From an uncultured Spirochaetaceae bacterium (lineage in GTDB: Bacteria; Spirochaetota; Spirochaetia; Sphaerochaetales; Sphaerochaetaceae), in the NCBI GenBank assembly GCA_944389985.1, contig CALXON010000059.1:1-18148 (forward strand): 18,148 nt of DNA. The letters run 5' to 3'. Position 1 is the stretch's first letter, and each line of letters begins with the position of its first letter. Position numbers and translations under genes: made by a program. Positions 14,372-18,148 of this stretch are shown in pieces. Under the pieces are notes generated by a model. The model had not been told where the DNA came from, did not search any database, and saw nothing but the letters and a program-made list of their open reading frames with translations.

Positions 14372-15388
14372 ATGAAACGACTTGTTGCGGCTGTAGCTGT
14401 CCTACTGATGATCATTCTGCAGCTTCCTGCTGCGGTTGCAGATTACTCCGCAGCGGACTCTCCGTACCAGTCGTATGCCTATTCAGGCCGTTTCTACGAT
14501 ATGTTCGCGAACCCTGCGGCCCTGCCGATGGTCGAGGTCCCTCCCGGAATCTTCGCGCTCTCCGTTTCTGCGACTGACAACTGGGATGCATCCCAGCTGG
14601 GGAAGTCGAGGATGTCATTCATACAGGACCAGCAGTGGAAGGTCGATGCCACATTCATCTCGAAGTATGTCGCACTTACCGCAACATTCGGTTCGGAGTT
14701 CGACAGAAGTTCTCCGGAGTCCACTCAGTACGATATATACTCATCTCTCAGGATAGAGCTTGATGCAGCTTATGCATTCCCTCATTTCTCGATAGGAGCA
14801 AGAGTTACAGGCGGAAACCAGATGGTGCGCCGCGACAAGACCATCGATCATATCACGGATGTGTTCGTGAATGCCTGGTTCTCTCCGTTTGATCGTGATG
14901 CGGGAAGTGAGTTCTTCGATCTCGGTGTCGGTGCGATCCTCGAGTTCAGCCCGTTCTCAGCTGGTGTCTATGTCGGAAAGCTCCTGACGCTGAAGTACGG
15001 CAATCTCTACCTCGGATGGGACACACTTGCTGAGTCCACATCGGTCTCTGTCGCGCTTGAGGGCGGACGCTACACGAAAGACGGTGATCTCATGCTGGTG
15101 CGTCCCCGCGCTTCCGTGTCCCTCACAGGCCTTGTCGAATCAGCGACGAGGAAGATAGAGTTCGAAGGGGACATTACATTCCAGTTCCTTCCGGGTGCGG
15201 ATCTCACAATAGCGGCATCATACCTCGAGTTCCGCCATGAATGGTTCTCGTTCAATACTGAGAACGGCTATGTGAGCTTCATGATCAGAGGAGGTGCCGA
15301 TGGCTTCTACGGTTCTGTCGGAGTAGTCTTCAACGCCTCTGACTTCTCCCGTTTCTCTCCCTCGATCTCATTCTCGTACATCAGCTGA
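14372..15388 (+). CDS. Hypothetical secreted protein, probable outer-membrane beta-barrel
   Basis: I do not recognise this 338-residue protein by name. It has a clean signal peptide: MKRL, a hydrophobic core at 5-19, and a signal peptidase I site AVA before Asp24. The segment MFANPAALPMVEVPPG (44-59) resembles the 'NPA' element near the N-terminus of some FadL/PorV-like outer-membrane proteins. The remainder shows repeated 8-12 residue stretches of alternating polar and hydrophobic residues rich in Tyr, Phe and Gly, such as FSAGVYVGKLLTLKYGNLYLG, with short polar turns, as in beta-barrels. It ends SPSISFSYIS, an amphipathic last strand. The mRNA appears leaderless. It is divergent from dinB and overlaps the kinase gene by 8 nt tail-to-tail. 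A surface or transport role is inference. Confidence 0.8.
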   Translation: MKRLVAAVAVLLMIILQLPAAVADYSAADSPYQSYAYSGRFYDMFANPAALPMVEVPPGIFALSVSATDNWDASQLGKSRMSFIQDQQWKVDATFISKYVALTATFGSEFDRSSPESTQYDIYSSLRIELDAAYAFPHFSIGARVTGGNQMVRRDKTIDHITDVFVNAWFSPFDRDAGSEFFDLGVGAILEFSPFSAGVYVGKLLTLKYGNLYLGWDTLAESTSVSVALEGGRYTKDGDLMLVRPRASVSLTGLVESATRKIEFEGDITFQFLPGADLTIAASYLEFRHEWFSFNTENGYVSFMIRGGADGFYGSVGVVFNASDFSRFSPSISFSYIS

Positions 15389-16433
15389 GAGGAATCGAGA
15401 GGGTGAACACAGAGCCCTTTCCCGGTTTTGATGATACCTTGATCGTTCCTGAATGGATTATTGCTATGTGGCGTACGATGGAAAGTCCGAGGCCCGTTCC
15501 CCCGGATTCACGGCTTCTTGCCTTGTCGACCCTGTAGAACCGCTCGAATATCCTGGGAATATCCTCCTTGCTTATGCCGACCCCCTCATCTGTTACGGAT
15601 ATCTCCATCATGTCACCGTGGATCCTTGTCCTCACCTCGACATGCGTGCGCTCAGCTGAGTAGGCGACAGCGTTCAGAACGAGATTCGCCACAGCCTGTA
15701 CGATCAGGGACTCATGGCATGTGACCTCCTGATCTGCAGGGTAGAAGAGTACCTCGATATCCTTCGCGTTCGCCTTGTGCTGTGTGTAGGACCGGACCTC
15801 CTGGAAGATCCTGGAGTCTGTCGTGTTCGTCATCACATGCCCGATCTCAGCCCTGTCAAGGGATGTCAGGAGCAGCAGATCTGATATGATGCGCTGCATA
15901 TGGCTGCTGTTCTTGAGGATGATCCTTGAGAATCCCCTGATCTCCTCCATCGTCAGGGTCTCGTCGGTAAGTGTCTCAGCAAATCCTGTTATGGCCGTGA
16001 GCGGGGTCTTCAGCTCATGTGAGACATTCGACACGAAGTCCTGTCTGACAAGCGAGAGCCTTTCAACCTTGGTCATGTCGATGATCGACACGACTCCGAG
16101 CTTCTCCTCAAGAGGAGAGAGCGTGAATCTGTATGTCCTTTCCCTGCCTCTGCCCTTGATGAATGCCTCATCTCCTGAGTATCCCTCATAGACAGGGGTC
16201 GTGATCCTTTCCTTCTTCCTCTCCTCGAGGACGGCTTTCGCGGCGTCGACGATGACAGGACCTGTGATCACATCCCTGAGTTCCTTGCCGTCAAGGCCCT
16301 GTACCCATGGCAGCAGTGTCGCAGCTTTCCTGTTCGACAGGAGTATCTTCTGCTTTCTCGAGATGATGAGGACTCCCTCATCCATCGCCTCGATCAGTCC
16401 TGAATAGCGCTTCTCAAGATCACTCTTCGGCAT
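15381..16433 (-). CDS. PhoR-like sensor histidine kinase without membrane segments
   Basis: This 350-residue kinase pairs with the adjacent response regulator. A PAS-like sensor domain spans about 8-122 (LIEAMDEGVLIISRKQKILL). The phospho-acceptor domain has FVSNVSHELKTPLTAITGF (133-151) with His139. The ATPase domain has an N-box with Asn254, G1 DEGVGI (282-287), an F-box PRIFERFYRVD (293-303) and G2 GGTGLGLSIV (311-320). This C-terminal arrangement is PhoR/WalK-like. Unlike classic PhoR, no transmembrane helix or signal peptide is present, so it should sense a cytoplasmic or membrane-partner signal. It overlaps the regulator gene by 14 nt. The start MPKSDLEKRY is the first ATG. No pst or phosphatase genes are in view, so phosphate sensing is not established. 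Confidence 0.93.
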   Translation of the reverse strand: MPKSDLEKRYSGLIEAMDEGVLIISRKQKILLSNRKAATLLPWVQGLDGKELRDVITGPVIVDAAKAVLEERKKERITTPVYEGYSGDEAFIKGRGRERTYRFTLSPLEEKLGVVSIIDMTKVERLSLVRQDFVSNVSHELKTPLTAITGFAETLTDETLTMEEIRGFSRIILKNSSHMQRIISDLLLLTSLDRAEIGHVMTNTTDSRIFQEVRSYTQHKANAKDIEVLFYPADQEVTCHESLIVQAVANLVLNAVAYSAERTHVEVRTRIHGDMMEISVTDEGVGISKEDIPRIFERFYRVDKARSRESGGTGLGLSIVRHIAIIHSGTIKVSSKPGKGSVFTLSIPLS

Positions 16434-17094
16434 ATCTGTACCCGATCCCCCATACAGTCGCGATGCATCTGCCCATGTCTCCGAGCTTCTTCCTGATCGA
16501 TGCGATCTGCACGTCTATCGATCTCACTGTCACATGGTATTCCGCACCCTTGATCTCCTCTATGATCTCAGCGCGCCTCAGGACATGGCCTTCAGATGCG
16601 ATGAGGAGCATCAGAATGTCGAACTCGGTAGCTGTCAGCGGAATCTTCTCGTCATTCAGCATGCACTCCCTTGTGCCCCTGTCCATCATGATGCCGCCAG
16701 CGGTCTTCAGTATGTTGCTGCTTTCCTTCCCGGAACGTCTGAGAAGGGAGCGTACCCTCGCGTTGAGGATCTTCGGGGAGAATGGTTTCGTTATATAGTC
16801 ATCGGCACCGGATTCAAGTGCGGTTATTATGTCATTCTCTCCGGTGAGGGCCGATGCAACAATGACAGGTGTGTTCCTTTCAGGACACCCTGTCCGTATA
16901 TAGCTGAGCACCTCGAGGCCCTGAATCTTCGGAAGCATGAGATCGAGGATCACGAGATCGAAAGGAGACTGTGACAGCTTCTCCACAGCTTCCTCTCCGT
17001 CTTTTGCCTCCTCGATGGAGTATCCCTGTCCTTTCAGATGGAATGACATGAGTGCCCTGATGTCACTGTCATCCTCTACAATGAGAATAGTCAT
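16420..17094 (-). CDS. PhoB-like OmpR-family response regulator
   Basis: This 224-residue transcription factor has a receiver domain (about 2-118) and a winged-helix DNA-binding domain (about 128-222). Receiver residues are the acidic pair Glu7/Asp8-Asp9, phospho-acceptor Asp51 (VILDLMLP), Ser81 and Lys103 (YITKPFSP). The effector domain shows the OmpR-type pattern IPLTATEFDILMLLI, then RSIDVQIASIRKKL and VWGIGYRY. I start at 17094 rather than 17106. MTILIVEDD is the normal beginning, and the upstream ATG is part of the -10 box TATGAT. That box ends 7 nt before the chosen ATG with no ribosome site, suggesting a leaderless mRNA. It overlaps the kinase gene by 14 nt. Targets are unknown. Confidence 0.94.
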   Translation of the reverse strand: MTILIVEDDSDIRALMSFHLKGQGYSIEEAKDGEEAVEKLSQSPFDLVILDLMLPKIQGLEVLSYIRTGCPERNTPVIVASALTGENDIITALESGADDYITKPFSPKILNARVRSLLRRSGKESSNILKTAGGIMMDRGTRECMLNDEKIPLTATEFDILMLLIASEGHVLRRAEIIEEIKGAEYHVTVRSIDVQIASIRKKLGDMGRCIATVWGIGYRYAEE

Positions 17095-17101
17095 ATATGA
17101 A

Positions 17102-17130
17102 ATCATACAGGCTCAGGGAGCATTCTGCAA
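17102..17130 (-). promoter_or_regulatory. Promoter of the two-component operon, leaderless spacing
   Basis: On the minus strand TTGCAG (17125-17130) and TATGAT (17102-17107) are 17 nt apart. The -10 box differs from consensus at one position. It ends 7 nt before the regulator's ATG, putting transcription start at about 17095. It lies just after the tRNA terminator, so the operon is expressed independently of the tRNA. Confidence 0.6.
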
Positions 17131-17146
17131 ACACGGGAAATTAAGG

Positions 17147-17173
17147 AAAAGGAAAACCCTCTCAGTGAGAGGG
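17147..17173 (-). terminator. Rho-independent terminator of tRNA-Arg
   Basis: CCCTCTC and GAGAGGG (17157-17163 with 17167-17173) form a perfect 7-bp stem with a 3-nt loop. On the minus strand it is followed by TTTTCCTTTT. It starts 7 nt after the tRNA 3' end, so the tRNA is a single-gene transcript. Confidence 0.9.
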
Positions 17174-17179
17174 CCTTTA

Positions 17180-17253
17180 TACGCCCTATTGGATTCGAAC
17201 CAATCACCTACTGCTTAGAAGGCAGTTGCTCTATCCAGGTGAGCTAAGGGCGC
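17180..17253 (-). tRNA. tRNA-Arg (anticodon TCT)
   Basis: The minus strand folds into a complete 74-nt cloverleaf. The acceptor stem is GCGCCCT with AGGGCGT (first pair G-U). The D-arm contains TTAGCTCA...GAGCA. The anticodon stem ACTGC/GCAGT encloses the loop CTTCTAA with TCT at 17217-17219. The T-arm carries GGTTCGAATCC. Discriminator base is A at 17180 and CCA is not encoded, so it must be added by the CCA-adding enzyme. It reads AGA and, by wobble, AGG, which are common arginine codons in the neighbouring genes. It has a strong promoter and its own terminator. Confidence 0.97.
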
Positions 17254-17257
17254 ATGT

Positions 17258-17269
17258 CTGTTGCAACAG
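17258..17269. repeat. 12-bp perfect palindrome in the tRNA-Arg 5' leader
   Basis: CTGTTGCAACAG is its own reverse complement. It lies between the tRNA -10 box and the mature 5' end, beginning at about the predicted transcription start. It could be a protein-binding site or part of the leader removed by RNase P. A role is not shown. Confidence 0.5.
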
Positions 17270-17275
17270 AAGCAG

Positions 17276-17304
17276 TTTATACCAAGAAAAAGTAATAATA
17301 TCAA
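17276..17304 (-). promoter_or_regulatory. Promoter of tRNA-Arg
   Basis: On the minus strand TTGATA (17299-17304) and TATAAA (17276-17281) are separated by exactly 17 nt. This is the best full sigma-70 promoter in the window. Transcription should start at about 17269, 16 nt before the mature tRNA. Confidence 0.82.
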
Positions 17305-17312
17305 TAGGGTGG

Positions 17313-17333
17313 GCTCTGATTTTCGCTCAGAGC
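17313..17333 (-). other. Hairpin over the stop codon of the acetyltransferase gene
   Basis: GCTCTGA and TCAGAGC (17313-17319 with 17327-17333) form a 7-bp stem with a 7-nt loop including the stop codon. No T-run follows on the minus strand, so it is not a standard intrinsic terminator. It may protect the mRNA 3' end or be chance. Confidence 0.35.
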
Positions 17334-17833
17334 TCGAGGCCGAAACGTTCTCCGTCAACGTAGCTTCCGTCGATGTAGAACAGCCTTGAGTCAGTGCCCT
17401 CCGGCTGGAAGCCGTTACGCCTGTAGAACGTCTTGGCGCGTTCGTTGTCAGCTCTCACCTCGAGGTTGATCTTCGTGATGCCTCTGTCCTTGGCTTCAGC
17501 AAGTGAGAACTCGAGAAGGTGCTGTGCGACTCCCGTTCCCCAGAACTCCTTCCTCACGGCTATCGCGAGCTCGGCCCTGTGCCTTATCCTCGGCTTGTCG
17601 CCTGATGTGTGTATGGTGCAGCTTCCGATTATCTTTCCGTCTGTGATTGCTATGGCGTAGACGCTCCTTCCTTTCCTCATCTCCCTTATGGCGAATCTCT
17701 CCGCCTCCTGATCTGCCGAGGCGAAGTCAGAGGCCGAGAACGTGAGGTTGTCGGTGTCTCCGCCGATTGCCGTCATGAAATCAATGAGTGCCGGTGCGTC
17801 ATCTTCCCTGATAATTCTGAAATCGGTGTTCAT
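17327..17833 (-). CDS. GNAT family N-acetyltransferase
   Basis: This 168-residue protein is a Gcn5-related acetyltransferase using acetyl-CoA; the acceptor is unknown. The acetyl-CoA loop is RKEFWGTGVAQHLL (94-107) in the family's 'R/Q-x-x-G-x-G/A' form. NLEVRADNERAKTFYRRNGF (123-142) is the usual final strand-helix with the NxxAxxFYxxxGF pattern. The length and the start MNTDFRIIREDD are typical of RimJ/RimL-like and small-molecule GNATs alike. I reject the ATG 16 codons upstream because it lies beyond a perfect TATAAT (17841-17846) that ends 7 nt before the chosen ATG. No ribosome site is present, so the mRNA is probably leaderless. It is divergent from the epimerase-like gene. Confidence 0.92.
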   Translation of the reverse strand: MNTDFRIIREDDAPALIDFMTAIGGDTDNLTFSASDFASADQEAERFAIREMRKGRSVYAIAITDGKIIGSCTIHTSGDKPRIRHRAELAIAVRKEFWGTGVAQHLLEFSLAEAKDRGITKINLEVRADNERAKTFYRRNGFQPEGTDSRLFYIDGSYVDGERFGLEL

Positions 17834-17840
17834 GGTGCAT

Positions 17841-17849
17841 ATTATAACA
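17841..17849 (-). promoter_or_regulatory. Extended -10 box of the acetyltransferase gene
   Basis: On the minus strand TGT precedes TATAAT (17846 to 17841), which ends 7 nt before the ATG at 17833. A weak TTACAT sits 18 nt upstream of the -10 box. Predicted transcription start is at about 17834, giving a leaderless mRNA. Confidence 0.62.
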
Positions 17850-17870
17850 GCGAAATTCCCGCTGATGTAA

Positions 17871-17876
17871 TATAAT
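17871..17876 (+). promoter_or_regulatory. -10 box of the LacX-like gene
   Basis: TATAAT is perfect and ends 21 nt before the ATG at 17898. AAGGAG (17886-17891) lies between, so this gene has a short leader with a normal ribosome site, in contrast to the divergent neighbour. The -35 is not clear. Confidence 0.55.
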
Positions 17877-17897
17877 GTCATCCATAAGGAGTCTCTG

Positions 17898-18148
17898 ATG
17901 ATCGTTACGATACAGAAAAACGGAACAGTTATGAAGATATCCTCACTCGGCGCTGAGCCTCAGAGCCTTGTGAAGGATGGGATTGAGTACATATGGAACG
18001 GTGACAAGGAGTACTGGTTCAGACATGCGCCGCTTCTTTTCCCGATGATCGGACCGACAAAGGACAACAAGATCGTCGCGAAGGGCAAGGAGTACTCCAT
18101 GCCGAACAACGGCTTTGCGCGTGATCTGGAGTTCGAGCTTGTGAAGGC
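17898..18148 (+). CDS. Aldose 1-epimerase/LacX-like protein (3' truncated)
   Basis: The first 83 codons are present and the frame runs off the window. The sequence fits the galactose-mutarotase fold family, LacX-like branch: GAEPQSLVKDGIEYIWNGD, then HAPLLFPMIGP and NNGFARDLEFELVK. Family members interconvert sugar anomers or bind phosphosugars. In LacX-like proteins the last block usually begins HGFAR. Here it is NNGFAR, so a His that commonly lines the sugar site is Asn. The start is supported by AAGGAG 6 nt upstream. It diverges from the acetyltransferase gene, with promoters about 25 bp apart. Substrate is unknown and catalysis is uncertain. Confidence 0.85.
   Translation, partial: MIVTIQKNGTVMKISSLGAEPQSLVKDGIEYIWNGDKEYWFRHAPLLFPMIGPTKDNKIVAKGKEYSMPNNGFARDLEFELVK

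Noticed and set aside
1..18148. Phage, insertion sequence, toxin-antitoxin, defence or CRISPR elements
   Set aside because: No transposase, integrase, direct repeat series, att-like duplication of the tRNA end or defence-type domain was seen on either strand.

Overview
The window reads as a compact, ordinary chromosomal segment of about 18.1 kb from a diderm bacterium of roughly balanced base composition. Supporting a diderm are a LolCDE/MacB-style ABC exporter and a secreted protein with the look of an outer-membrane beta-barrel. The gene mix, the exonuclease VII and DinB sequences and the dense packing fit a gut-type member of the Spirochaetota (Sphaerochaeta- or Treponema-like). That placement is inference from sequence style, not a database result. 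No phage, insertion sequence, CRISPR array, integrase or obvious transferred island is visible, and no stretch over 300 bases lacks a gene.

Layout. Positions 1-2438 (+) hold the 3' part of an ABC export operon (permease, ATPase, permease), joined by two identical 8-nt overlaps. A MATE efflux pump (2421-3800, -) converges on it. Next comes a tiny 2[4Fe-4S] ferredoxin (3988-4155, -) with its own terminator. A Bax-inhibitor-1/YccA membrane protein and an overlapping RluA-type pseudouridine synthase follow (4429-5812, +). Converging on these is xseA-xseB-purU (8279 down to 5813, -), chained by ATGA overlaps. A YwaF/TIGR02206 membrane protein (8328-9059, +) is divergent from xseA. Then a long minus-strand block: dinB, trmL-proC-serS-pncB. 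A hypothetical outer-membrane-like protein (14372-15388, +) diverges from dinB. A PhoB/PhoR-like two-component pair (17094 down to 15381, -) follows, then tRNA-Arg(UCU) with a clear promoter and terminator, a GNAT acetyltransferase (-), and the start of a LacX-like aldose 1-epimerase relative (+) cut by the window edge.

Functionally this is housekeeping: DNA repair and translesion synthesis (xseAB, dinB), tRNA charging and modification (serS, trmL, tRNA-Arg), NAD salvage (pncB), proline synthesis (proC), one-carbon balance (purU), envelope export and efflux, and one signalling pair. I did not find a convincing undescribed multi-gene system.

The most interesting signals are in the architecture. 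Five genes (xseA, the YwaF-like gene, the outer-membrane-like gene, the PhoB-like gene and the GNAT gene) have a -10-like hexamer ending only 6-8 nt before the ATG and no Shine-Dalgarno, as expected of leaderless mRNAs. Genes with longer leaders in the same window carry good Shine-Dalgarno sequences. In addition, all four convergent gene pairs abut or overlap with no terminator between them. Secondary points are a PhoR-like kinase without membrane segments and an Asn where LacX-like proteins usually have His.
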